Part shown: piece after piece, positions 36,703-47,447 of the stretch
Layout: the number at the start of each line of letters is the position of its first letter
Numbering within the stretch: the stretch's first letter is position 1
Made by a program: the position numbers and the translations under genes
Notes under the pieces: model-generated
The model's database searches: none
What the model was told of the DNA's origin: nothing
The model's input: the letters and a program-made list of their open reading frames with translations, nothing else
Assembly: GCA_905221605.1 (NCBI GenBank)
Contig: CAJNDS010002397.1
Span: 312,001-376,000 of the forward strand
Direction of reading: 5' to 3'
Length of the DNA stretch: 64,000 nucleotides
Source of the DNA: Symbiodinium natans
Taxonomy: Eukaryota > Sar > Dinophyceae > Suessiales > Symbiodiniaceae

Positions 36703-39700
36703 GTCAGATTTTTGCAGCGTTTGTGCCGAGATTCACCGGCCGCCCTTCACCATCTGGCCTTGCACTCCATGCCAGTACTGCCAGTACTTGCAGCAGAGGA
36801 TTGAAGCTTCTCAGAAAACACCACGCTGCAGGATTGCCTGAGCTCACTCGCAGCATTCGCCGGCTCGGCGAAAAGTGTCGGTGCAGATGTCGGACCGGTA
36901 GACTATGAGTAGGCTGCAGTTCCTCAACAGTCGCACAGAGCAAACAGTCCATAAATTTCCTGCAGTTAGAGTGCCTTTCAATGCCGTCAAGCGCAGGCAA
37001 CTGCGCTGCAGCATAGGCGACATGGCCAGCTCCTCAGCGTTTGTTCACGCAGCTTGAGCGCATGCGCCACGCCGGGCGGCATCTTTGAGGTTGTTCGCCT
37101 GCACTCTGCAACTGTACTTAGACTTAGACATTCCGAAAACGTAACCAAACCGAATGTCACGCGGAAGGAGATGATTTGAGATGCTCCACTAGTTTATTGA
37201 TCTGCAGGCATTCTGCGAGATGCCCTTTGGACAGCTTTGGAGGCAACATGGGTCAAAAGAAAGCTGAAAGGCTCTACGGAGAAGAACAGGTGCTGGCAAC
37301 ATAAGGGGCCAATATGCGAATACTCTCACATCATAATAATATCGCCTGTGTGCCAGGATGCCGGGCTTTACATGGAGCGAGTAGCACTTGTTTCTGGCAC
37401 GCCGGGCTCTGAGTCTGCAGTCATTGTAGAGTCATTGTAGACTCTGAACAGAGATAAGCTCAAGGTAGGTCTCAACTTGAGTAGCAGGCTCAAGTCAAGC
37501 ACGCGGATTGTTTGTGTTTGAACGTCTAGTGCGGGTCCCCGCGACAGCATCGCAAGAAGGTGTGTTGCGATCATTGCTTGGATGTTCACTGCCACCTTTC
37601 CTGGTCCGGGGGAGCGGACTCAACAGTTTACTTTGCACATGCCACTGTGCCAGGAATCTGTATGTAACACCAGCCAAGTCGCCGCAAAAGGAGGGCAAGG
37701 CTTCGAGTAGGTGCGACAGAGTTGGGTGAGTCCACGACGCGGCAAAGGCCGGGCGAGTCCAACAGCAACCCGGTGATCCAAGCAGACGCTTTGCAGCGGG
37801 GCGTCCAAGGGTGAATGAAGCAAGGAATGACGGAAAGCAGATCAAGCGAGGTGCAGCGAGACGGACGGCGCTGTCGACGAGGCATAGACTAATAGAGACT
37901 GCTGCGGACCCACAGTTGGACCGTTTGGACCCCTGCACAGCACCGCTTCGCAATGTTTTGCTTTCAGGCGTGGGTCTTGGGCTTCACGCCGAGTGCGGTT
38001 AGGCGAGAAGCAGAAGAGCAGAGGCCAGCTATTGAATGGTACAGTTACTGTAGCTCAAGGGACAAAAGCAAGTGCCAGTGCAGCCTTCAGACGATCGGAT
38101 CCTAGAAGCGAAACACAGCAACTCAGCTCAACTTCGCTCTCAGACGCCCTCTTCCCCGCCATTCTGGAATCTTCTCTGTGCAACATACAAGCCTCTTCGC
38201 AGGCTTGCCACGCGTAGAGCCTGCAACTGAGCGATGCTGTGCCATCAGCACAGAACTTCGCAATGTTGTGCTGATGTGCTTCGCAGGTCTTCAGGTTGAA
38301 GACCCCAGAAGGTTTGATCAAGACCTTCATACGGTGGAAGCCTTTCAGGTGCAAGCGCAGAGTCTCAGAGAGTCTCTCAGAATCTCTCAGAGTCTCAGAC
38401 TTCCTCAGAAACCTCAGATTGAGACCGTTCAGCACCAGGCGCTCGCCTGGTCTTACTGATGGAGAGGCGGCCGGCGCCCTAGAAAGCAGGGAAGATGCCA
38501 GGAGGATACTGTGGAGTGGAGTTTCGATAAGGTTGAAGCAGACTCGGAGTTCAACTCCGCGCAGGCGCCGGCTAAGACGTCAAATCTCAGCGTTCTGCAA
38601 TGTTCTGGACGCTTTCCTGTTGCCTCAAGCTAAGCAGCTACCCAATGCCACTCTTTTACTCTCCGGTGCAATGACTGGGCACAGCTGCGGTCCAGCATCT
38701 TAGAGATGATGAGCCAACGGAAGCCAGTGGCGTCTAGTGAGTCTGCTGGATCCCAGTATACTTGTCCACTCTTGCGCGTGCCGCCCCAAGCCACGGGACG
38801 CGCACGTCGACGCTGCACTTCGGAGTTGCCAGGGGTTGCAGACATGCATTGCAACCGCGGGTTGAGGAAAGAAGACGCCGGAGTGCAACGACCTGTAGAC
38901 CCGAACAGAGAAGGTGTCCCAAAGGTGGGGACCCAACACTCCCAAAGAGGGTGCTAGGGCGCCCAGGAAAGTCTAGGCGGGTCCCCTAAGGGCGGGGAGG
39001 TCAGAGTTTTTGCTCCACCCTCTGTAGGAACGGCCCACGCAGGCGGCAGGCCTCCCACAGCCTCGGATTGCACAGAGCTTGAGGGGGGTGTGTGGGTGTG
39101 TGCTCGTTCCAGACGCCTCTCAACCAAATCTTTTGTTTTTTTAAAGGTGATTGGGTTGGGCCATGAAAACTTTGAAAGCATTCTTCCTTACTTCTCTGGC
39201 GCCGATTTCGCCATCGACTGTTGCCAGCACATCCAAAGCTTGGCCTCGAAAGTCGAAAAGCCCAACAGAGCTCTGAAGAATTCAATGCTCGATGTTCCGA
39301 GAAGAAAGTCACGCCGACGTCATGTTCTTTGATCATGTGGCTTTCAGCTGGGGGCGCACTTGCTTCTGAGAGTTGCCTTTCGTGTCTCATTGCGTTTTCC
39401 AGAGCTTCTCTCGTGCACAGCTGGGCCCACCTGACAGGTTCTTTCACTGCTCTACCGCTGCGCTTACCAAGCGGTCCTACCCAGGCAGCCGCTGTGGATG
39501 TTTGGGCGGATTGCGCTGCCTGCCGCAGCTTTTTCTTCGGGCACAAGTGCAGAGGTATAGCGGACTTTGTTGAATGCCTTCGAGCGCAGTTCATATAATC
39601 ACGTGCAGTGGAATAGGGTTTCGGCAAGAACCCCGGAGTTGTCGGTAGGGGAGAAGGGCTTGCTGCGAAAGGATGTCAGGCAAGAAATGGTCTCCCCGTG

Positions 39701-42258
39701 AGTTAGCAGCATCAAACACAGCCATTGGGCATCACTAACTTTGCAGTCCGCGGATTTTCAAGGATGCGTGCAACTGCATGAAGGAATTACGGAGCCTACA
39801 CAGTACCAAACCTCTCCTTTGTAGTGTATACTATATACTGACCGGAGACGGTTGTTCGGATACTTCTCTCTCTCTCTCTTTCTTTGCTGGCCGGGGAACT
39901 TTTGGGATCTGCCAAGCGCAAGCCCAACGAGCAGGCCTGCGCTTGCGAGAAGCCTGTTGACTCATTGGTAGTCGGGCTTCAAATTTCGAGGACGAGCGTC
40001 GACCTGGCAGAGGAGTTTAGAGTGCGGGACTCGAGACTCACGTGCTAAATCTGCTAAATGCTGCTAAGTTCGCTTTCTGTATGACTTGTGCACGGCAGAT
40101 GCATACGGCCAGTAGCCAGTATCCTGTGACGAGGACTTGGACCTCTTGTGCCAGAGACATTCGGCCGGAGGCTGAGCTGCCTGCAGGGACACCCCCCATC
40201 TGATTTCACAGAGAGACCTCTCCCGGACTTTTCTGAGGTGCTGTCATTGTCTCTTCACGGTGGAGTTGTGGAAAAGGCCCGGTCAGCCCAAAAGTCGAGA
40301 GGTTGAAAGCGAACGCTGCCACTTTGACGCTGGCCTTCGTCACCTGTGTCACCTTGTTTTCAGAGGTTCTGTTAGCTTAGCAGTCTCGGTGTATCATGCC
40401 GTTGTGGAGCAGCGAGTCAGCCGCCCCTGACTGGAGGGCGTTAGAGACTTGGCTTCAGGTTACCGCCCTCCATGATCCATCGAAAAGTTGGGCCCTCGGC
40501 AACGTTTTGCACAGAACGTCAGCGCGCTATAGACATCGACTGACATGCATTGATCCCGGACATCGCACAAAACAGCTGCCTTGACAAGGGCTCAGCTGTC
40601 GCTTTGACATGGTCACCTAATCGTGCCGGATTCGGCCTCTCGCAAACATCATTTTTAACATCTTCAGCAACAAAGTCTCATTGCAAGCGTGAGGCCATCG
40701 CCTCTACGAGGTTTGGCCACAATTGACAGGAGGGTTGGCTCCAGCTGCAGCCTCAAAGGGGAACGGTCTCCATGAGGAAAGGAAGGTTGAAACTGAAGCC
40801 TTGCCATTCTTTGCCCATGAGTGTCTACAACCTCGCTTGCGCTGAAAACGGGCGTCTACTCTCGTGATGCTCCATTAGAGATGTGCAGTCAAAGCGCCCG
40901 AAACAGCCTCCAATCGTTTCCAAACCACGTGCTCAGATTCCCATCGAGAGCATTGTCACCTACTTCGGCATCCATACTGCCGAGGCATTTCCCCACTTGA
41001 TGGGAGTGAGGCTGACAGATTGACAGAACGACCACATATCCCACTCGCAGGAATCACAAGGGTTCCGTTAGGAAGTACATTGGCGCTCGAGTACTGCAGC
41101 ACACACTTGTGAACCTGTGTAGAAATGTGCAGGCGCCTGGGCACTGCTTCTTCTCACATATGATTGAGAGATGCTGCGATCGCACGAGAAACCTCGTGGG
41201 GCGTGCACACGTGATAGAGTCGACTAAGAGGAAGACATCACTCGTCGTGTTCTGTTGGGTTAAGGTCCCACCGCCATTTACCCCCCGCCCATCCCCTACG
41301 GTCTGAGAGTGGAATGTCGAAACTGACAGCCCCGAGATTGAGCAGCTGCCAAACTGAAGAGGATTGGACAGCCCTCCTGAGCAAAGCCTTGTGACCTTGT
41401 GTTCTGCCTTCTAGTGATTCTAGTTAGCATCCTCGATGAGCAGTGGCCCTGCGCGAGTATTTCGCCTTCCTGCACGAGTACGCGACGTGGCTACTGCTGC
41501 CTGCCGTTCTGGGCATTGCAGTGCAGGCTCCGCGGGGGGGTCGGGCACAATGCTGCTGTCAATGAATGTCCATGACAAAATTCTTTGAGGAATCTCACGG
41601 CCGAGCCGCAAATCTCAAGCGGCCCAGCGCAGGTCGCACTGAGCTTCGGACACGACGAGCTCAATGAGGTCCGCTCAAAACCTCTTGCGAGTTGAAATGC
41701 ATCGTCGTACCCTCCTCGGCGAAAAACTGCCGGAACAGTACGGGGGGTACTGCCCTTGAGGCAATTAAGTTTCGGCAGGCATGGTTTGTCACCGTGATTT
41801 GCGCTTGTGCAGGGTCTGTGCTGGATCTCGATGGGGGGGTCGAGAAATGCCTGCGGCATTTTCCAATCCCCCCTACCCTTAATCCAAGGGGGATATCGTC
41901 GTCAGTGCGCGTTCGCATAGTTGCGTGGCTTTTTGGTAGAAGAGGTTCTGCATGAGAACTTTAATTTCCAGATGCTGATCTTGGGCATTGCTCTGCAGGT
42001 CACGGAGCCGGGGCCCTGCAAGAAGCTGTTCACGATTTTAGTTGCCTTTTGCGAATGTTTCATTGTGACATTTGCTGGAAGTTACCAAGCCAGCTGTGCA
42101 AATTGTCTTGTTTGCTCCGAGGCGCCACATCTCTCAGGCGTTCATGGTCTTCATGTCGGCCTGGAGCTTGCCGTGTGCTGGAGCACCTTCAGCGGAGTAG
42201 CTATCAATTAAGGGCTTGTGCAGCCCGTGTACCTGTTAATGAAAACTACTGCCTGCAG
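36703..42258. other. Mostly non-coding, a few unassigned exon-like stretches
   Basis: The best coding-like stretch is near 39148-39300 (VIGLGHENFESILPYFSGAD then FAIDCCQHIQSLASKVEKPN), after a poly-T/AG acceptor; I recognise no domain. CT repeats lie at 39863-39882. I cannot support any other gene. Confidence 0.4.
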
Positions 42259-42276
42259 GTCACTAGTTCATTGCAG

Positions 42277-42392
42277 TATTCTCATGAAAGGGAGGATGTG
42301 ATAGGGCTTTGGGACACGATTGGGTCCAAGGTGTGGACGACGGCCTTCATCGAGCACTGGAAGCGCTGCCGTGCAGGGCTTCACTACCAGTA
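42277..42392 (+). CDS. Anoctamin (TMEM16)-like exon, partial
   Basis: After a TTGCAG acceptor the frame reads YSHEREDVIGLWDTIGSKVW then TTAFIEHWKRCRAGLHYQYG, ending at G|GTGCC, a plausible GT donor. The run LW...WTTAFIEHWKR.RA.L.Y.YG matches the conserved anoctamin stretch where a transmembrane helix leads into an F(L/I)E.WKR motif. Anoctamins are membrane phospholipid scramblases or calcium-activated chloride channels. A hydrophobic stretch near 42030-42090 (FTILVAFCECFIVTFAG) may be another exon. The tyrosine-recombinase retroelement starts 776 bases downstream and may sit in an intron of this gene. Confidence 0.5.
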
Positions 42393-43167
42393 TGGTGCCA
42401 GGCGACATTCCTGTCATGTGTCAATGGATGCTTAAAGCGAGCTAGGTACAGTAAGCAGTAGGTCCCAGTAGGTACAGTTTACCAGACTCTGTATAAACAT
42501 GTATACACACTTGTGCTTACGTATGTCACACGCATGTATAGATGAACGTATGTATGTAACATGTAGGTATGCATGTACACATCCATACATGTATCAGTCT
42601 CTGTGTGTGTGTGTGTGTGTGGGTAGGAAGGAGTTGTCAGGGGCGCAACCTTTCCTGGCATTTTGAACCCTTCACCTTTCATGGTAGACTATTGGACCAC
42701 GAACTTTGAGTGGAGCGTGACTACGTCCTAGCGGCGATAGGAGTTCAGACTCATGTCAGCCCTGCATGAGTTGTGGATTTTTGTTGAAGACTTCTGAAGA
42801 TCTGATACTGAAGAGCCCTATCTGAAGGTTGCTTGACTTTTCATGTCGATGCTAAGCAGCTAGAGCCCTTGGGCAAATCTGCCCTTTGTGATGCAGGCAG
42901 GAGGACCGCCAAGCGGAAGCAGAGTGTGAGGCAGGAGCCGGGACTGGTACTTGGACAGACTGGTCCCCCGCAACTGGTGGTGACCGCTGTGTAGCAACTT
43001 GAGGCATCGTTTAGCATCATTTTGTGTCCGTGTGTGCCTTTGTGTGGCCTTGTCTGACTCTGTGTGTGAGTGCGCGCGATGCAAGCTCGCTGCTGCGGCT
43101 TACGCTTGGTTTATGCTTCATTGCACACTTGCTTCGGATCGCAGTTTTGATGCGTGCCAGCTGCAAG

Positions 43168-43241
43168 ATGTTGCTTGTACTTGTACGAGCCTATGTGTCC
43201 TTGAACTCGTGCCGTTTTGGCTCTAGCGCCAAAATTTTCAG
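43168..43241 (+). repeat. Split direct repeat A1 (left end)
   Basis: It starts ATGTTGCTTGTACTTGTACG and ends AAAATTTTCAG. It is identical to A2 except G at 43214. It contains the inverted repeat TTTTGGC/GCCAAAA with a 6-base loop (43215-43234). The next bases repeat GGCCAAAATTT. Confidence 0.92.
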
Positions 43242-43279
43242 GGCCAAAATTTCTGTGACTCTCAACTGCTGGCGCAAGA

Positions 43280-44691
43280 ATGGCCGGCTTCGACTTCGAC
43301 GAACTATCCCGGGCCGAGCAGGCGGTGGAACATTCAGTGCCCGTGGTGAAGTCCGGGAGCCAGGCTCCACAGGAGGTGCAGACCCCTCATCCAGTAGCCA
43401 AGAAGTCTGGTTCGCCAGGCGTGTCAGGAGCCAGGTGTGGCAATTCCTGGAGCCACACCTACTGTGGGCCCGCCACCAGTTTCAGAGAGTCAACTTCGTG
43501 CGGCGCGAAGTGGTCTGCAGTCCATGCTTCAGCAGAGCGACGCAGCGGTGAGTCAGGCTTTGGCAGGCGCCAGTAGCCTGGATAGAGCCCGCTTGCGGCT
43601 GGTCCTGGCTAAACTCCAGATTGCTGAGCTGTCCGGGCAATTAGGCTACTCCATGCAGCTTCAGCCGCATGTGGCTTCGAAGGCGCCTCCAGTGAAGCCC
43701 GTGACATCCTCAGGGGCTACGTCCGTTACGTCCGCTGCACCAACTGCTCCTTCGGGCGTGCCAGGCGGACCAGTTAGCAAGGCGTTGGTGGCCGCGTCTA
43801 AAGCCAGTCAGGGCACAGTCGGTGACACCGGCAGCTCAGGGACTCAGCCGCCGCAAGGCACCCAGAGTGCCTCTCCTGGTCAGGCCGTACCAACTTCTGC
43901 TGGTCAGGCCATTCAGGCTTCTCAGGGACCCGCCAAGGCGCAGGGGCCCCAGTCCAAGGCCCCCCCTCCTCCTTTGGTTTCTCAGAACACGCAGACCGCC
44001 CCACAGAGCAGCCAGTTGGCAGTGCCGGCCGCCTCAGCGCGGGCCTCTCAGCCCCCCTTTGTGGACCCGTATAGCATGGGGCCGCACAGGCCTGGCAGGA
44101 CCTGTCCACTTACAAGTGTGCCAGGTTTCGCCAACTTGGCACAGCGCCATGGGCTTCATGCTCCAGGACAGCCGCCCAGTCAGGTAGGCGTGTATCAGGG
44201 GTGGCTCTTCGCCCCCCTTGAGGTTGTCGGATTTGATGGGCAGTACGCCCCAGGCTCTCCAGAGAGCCGCGTCTTTCTGCCTCTTTGCAATAACAGGCAC
44301 CGAGATCTTCCAAAGTCCCTGAGGTTGCAGGGCTTCAGGCTCTCAGGGTATTGCTTAGAACCCTGCGAGCGTCGCTGTGGCAAATCCTGTAGCCGCACAG
44401 TGTGCACCCAAGGCAGACGTGGCCATGACAGCCATGAATGCCTGGAGTGTCATGCAGATTAGGGCCCTAGGCCTCTCTCAGGCGCCGCAGCTCCTTAGGT
44501 GCGCAGGTCAGATACTTGGCCTCAGGGATTCCAGGTTGGGCCCAGAAGCCCGCAGTCATAACTCTAGCATGGCCCTCGGTGTCGGTGTGAACGTTCAGTT
44601 TTTTCAGGAAAACCAGGAGTGGCGCTTAGTTTTTCCCAGGTGGATCGTACAGCTTCGGCTCCTTTTCAGGTCACCTGACGACGTAGTTTGA
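43280..44691 (+). CDS. Retroelement ORF1, Ser/Pro/Gln-rich, with two frame changes
   Basis: The likely start is ATG 43280 (MAGFDFDELSRAEQAVE). The frame moves near 43430 to one covering 43437-44462, with a helical segment (LDRARLRLVLAKLQIAELSG) and a long A/P/Q/S-rich linker of SQ and QA repeats. That frame ends in a Cys-rich stretch (CERRCGKSC... HECLECH). An overlapping frame (44377-44691) also looks coding (RALGLSQAPQLLRCAGQILG). Position before gag suggests a structural or accessory protein. No enzyme motif is visible. Frame changes are either mutations or programmed shifts; I cannot tell which. Confidence 0.5.
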
Positions 44692-45086
44692 GCAAGTCCG
44701 GCTTGTGCCAAAATCGTGTGTCAGCATCGCTGCTTTGGTTGTGCCAATTGTGCTTTGACCGGGCTTCGGCTTCAGGCCTCTCGTTTGCCGCTGCCTTGTG
44801 GCTCGAGCCGTTTGCTCGCGCAGCCCGTTTTCCAGGCTTGGCTGTCTTGCCGCCTTTCCCGCCCACGCTTGTGCGTGTTGGCTGGCCAGGTCCATCTGCT
44901 GGAGACCAGGTCCCACAGGCGCTGTGCGTGCTGCTTTTGTTCTTCGCGGTCGGGCTTGTGCCTGCCGCAGGCCGCGCCTGCGCTGGCCGTGCCCTGTTGT
45001 CTTCAGGCACGTCTGACCCTTGTGGGTTCTTGTTTTCGTTTTTGTTTTTGTTTTTTCTCTTGTTTCGGCTTGTGCCCTGTCGCAGG

Positions 45087-46301
45087 ATGTCCCTGGCCGA
45101 CAGCGAACCAACCTTTGCAGCCCGAGCTCTTCAATACGGTCTGCCTCAGTCATGCATAGACGTCCTGCAGGCGTCCAGGTTGGCGACATTCAGTGCACTT
45201 CTTTTTCATGTCGCCTCGGCCCCCAACAAAGTTGAGCAAGACAAAGTTGAGAAGGTCATTCAGTCCTTTCCAGTTGCCGACAGGACGGACAGTACGAAGT
45301 CTGCAGTCAACAGGTTGTTATTCGAAGCAGGAACGTTGGTTGTTGCAGAGCTTAAGAGCATGGTCGAGACGCCTGAAGACGCTCCGCGGAAGTTGAGCCC
45401 GGAAGAAAGGGCAAGCAGGCTGGACTCAGTCAGGACCAGGCTCGGTAGCTGGCCCGTTGGGGGGCAATTCGAACCAAGCCACGCTCTCGTTGACTCATGT
45501 GCTGCCATGATCAGAGACCAGGCAATCAGGTATATTCCGCCAAGCAGGTGTAGCAGTCGTGACGCTGAAGTCACCAGTGTGCGCAGGGATGACTCCCTGA
45601 TCAGGCTGGAGAACAATGCCCTTAAGGTTGGGGGCAAAACTCCCACTGTGCGCGTGGACCTTACCAGTGACCTCAGGGTCTACCAGGCTGTCTGTCGCAG
45701 AGGAGTGGCGCTCGAGGTCGCGGGTGTGTGCAAGTATGAGGCGCACGAGACAAGTGTGCGTACATTGTTTGATCACATCCATCGTCACCCCCCAGCAGGG
45801 TATGTGTCGCCCGGCCTAGATCAGTTTTTGCTAGCCGACAGGGAGCTCTGGCGCTTAGTAAGCGAGCAGGTCCAGCACAAGTTTGCCCAGACAGGGGGCA
45901 GCACTCAGGTTGACGCAGCCCTGCAGTCTGCATGCACGGCTCCCTCTGTTGTTTTTCACTTGTTCCCCCTCCCCAAGCCCCCCCCCCCGCCCAAGCGAAC
46001 GTGGGATCAGATGCAGGACAAAGGAGGGGGCAAGGGTCCCAAAGGGGGAAGAAAAGGGGGGCGCGGTTTTGGGGGTAAGGGGCCAGAGAAGAAAGGTGCC
46101 CGCTCAGCCAGCAATGTGCCAGCCGCCCTCAAGGGGCTCAGTGGCACTCGGGAGGGCATCAGGTTGTGCTTTAACTTCAACCTGGCCCACGGCTGCACTT
46201 TGGAATGCAAGGACGTCAACAACAATCCAACCTGCGCTAGGGGTGCCCACTTGTGCATGAAGTGTGGGGGCAAGCACAGCGCTGCAGTCTGCGAGAATTG
46301 A
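45087..46301 (+). CDS. Gag-like protein with C-terminal zinc motif
   Basis: I chose ATG 45087 (MSLADSEPTFAARALQYGL); the upstream in-frame stretch lacks an ATG and is compositionally different. The roughly 404-residue product has a mostly helical N-terminal two thirds, then a PPPPPK turn, a G/K-rich basic linker (KGGGKGPKGGRKGGRGFGGK) and a terminal CFNFNLAHGC...C...HLCMKCGGKHSAAVC. That C/H pattern resembles the zinc-binding end of DIRS-group gag proteins, which bind RNA. It ends at TGA 46299-46301, directly followed by CTA, with the next frame open in register, so a gag-pol fusion by readthrough is likely. Confidence 0.75.
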   Translation: MSLADSEPTFAARALQYGLPQSCIDVLQASRLATFSALLFHVASAPNKVEQDKVEKVIQSFPVADRTDSTKSAVNRLLFEAGTLVVAELKSMVETPEDAPRKLSPEERASRLDSVRTRLGSWPVGGQFEPSHALVDSCAAMIRDQAIRYIPPSRCSSRDAEVTSVRRDDSLIRLENNALKVGGKTPTVRVDLTSDLRVYQAVCRRGVALEVAGVCKYEAHETSVRTLFDHIHRHPPAGYVSPGLDQFLLADRELWRLVSEQVQHKFAQTGGSTQVDAALQSACTAPSVVFHLFPLPKPPPPPKRTWDQMQDKGGGKGPKGGRKGGRGFGGKGPEKKGARSASNVPAALKGLSGTREGIRLCFNFNLAHGCTLECKDVNNNPTCARGAHLCMKCGGKHSAAVCEN

Positions 46302-47256
46302 CTAGGGCGACCAGGGTCCCCAGGTCCAGTGCTGGACAGCGCCGGGCCATCCAAGAGTAACTCAGGTGCTGTCACGCTGCCCCAAGGGCCTGTGCCTCTG
46401 TGCACTCGCCAAGCCTCGTGTCGGGGACTCCCGGCGATTGAGGACCGCAAAGACGTCTCAGTTCCTCTGCAGAATTGTTCGCAAGCAAATCAGGAACCAG
46501 GTCCGCAGTTTTCAGCGCCAGGACATTCGTCTTGTGCTCGCCTAGCAGTCCCAGAGGGACAGGCAAAGTTGAGACCGTCAGTAACTAAGGCTTTTTCAGG
46601 CGTAGCCAGTAATCACGAAAAGGAGGTTTTGGAGCCACCGGCCGCTTTTTTGAGCCCTGCTTCAGCAACAGTGAGCCATTCCACCACGTGCCATGAGCCC
46701 TCCCAGGTTGCTAGTCCGTCCCGGCGATCCGTGGACTCACTCGTGTGCCTGGAGGTTTTTGCAGGGACAGCCAGGCTCAGTTCTGCCTTGGCAGCTGTAG
46801 GTTTTCAGGCTTTGGCAGTGGACAGTAAGGTCGGCGGCGAGATGCGAGTCCTGCAAGTCAATTTGTTGCAAGAGTCTGGGCGTCAGTTGGTCCTGGACAT
46901 GATTAGGTCTGGGAAAATTTGGTCAGTGCATTTGGCCCCCCCCTGCAGCACAAGCAGTCAGGCTAGGAGCATTCCTGCCAGGGGCAGGAAGGCGCCAGTG
47001 CCTCTCAGGTCTTTCACTCACCCCGATGGGTTGCCAGGTTTGAACATGGGGGACAAAGTCCGAATCAGCCATGCAAATATATTATATGAGTTTTGCGCCG
47101 ACGCAATTCTAGCAGCTGCAGCAGCAGGCTGCATGTGGAGCATAGAAAACCCTGCAGGTAGCCTTTTCTGGACTACATCCCCAATGAAGCGTGTAGCAAA
47201 TCAGTTGTCTGAGCAGCTTTGTTTTGTCCAGTTCCATCACTGCTGTTTCGGAGGTG
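46302..47256 (+). CDS. Cytosine-C5-methyltransferase-like domain, N-terminal part, cut by copia
   Basis: The frame is in register with gag after its TGA and has no ATG until 46842, which lies beyond methyltransferase motif I, so it is probably translated as a gag fusion. After about 148 residues of linker it shows LEVFAGTARLSSALAAVGF (motif I, SAM binding, from 46749), APPCSTSSQAR (motif IV, the PC dipeptide with the catalytic Cys, near 46945) and SIENPAGSLFW (ENP in place of ENV, near 47140). The frame meets the copia LTR after FGG at 47256. It resumes at 57949, completing a K.T.LWTN motif. DIRS elements usually carry a different, N6-type methyltransferase; a C5-like one is notable. Activity is unproven. 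Confidence 0.75.
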
Positions 47257-47447
47257 TGTTAAACATTCCAGCCTAGTAGGAACACACTGTTGTATGTGTA
47301 GAAGAATGCACAGATTGAGCCAGGAACCAACTTTGTGGCCCAGGCTCAAAGGAGTGACAGGACAGAAACCACAGCAGAGCGGTGAAGCGAAAAGTGAGCC
47401 GCAGTGGTGGTTTAGGAAACCCTTTTAGGAAAGCCCGTTCTTTAACA
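47257..47447 (+). repeat. Copia 5' LTR
   Basis: 191 bp, TGTTAAACATTCC...GTTCTTTAACA, identical to the 3' copy by eye. Four AGGAA pentamers lie within it. Confidence 0.98.
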
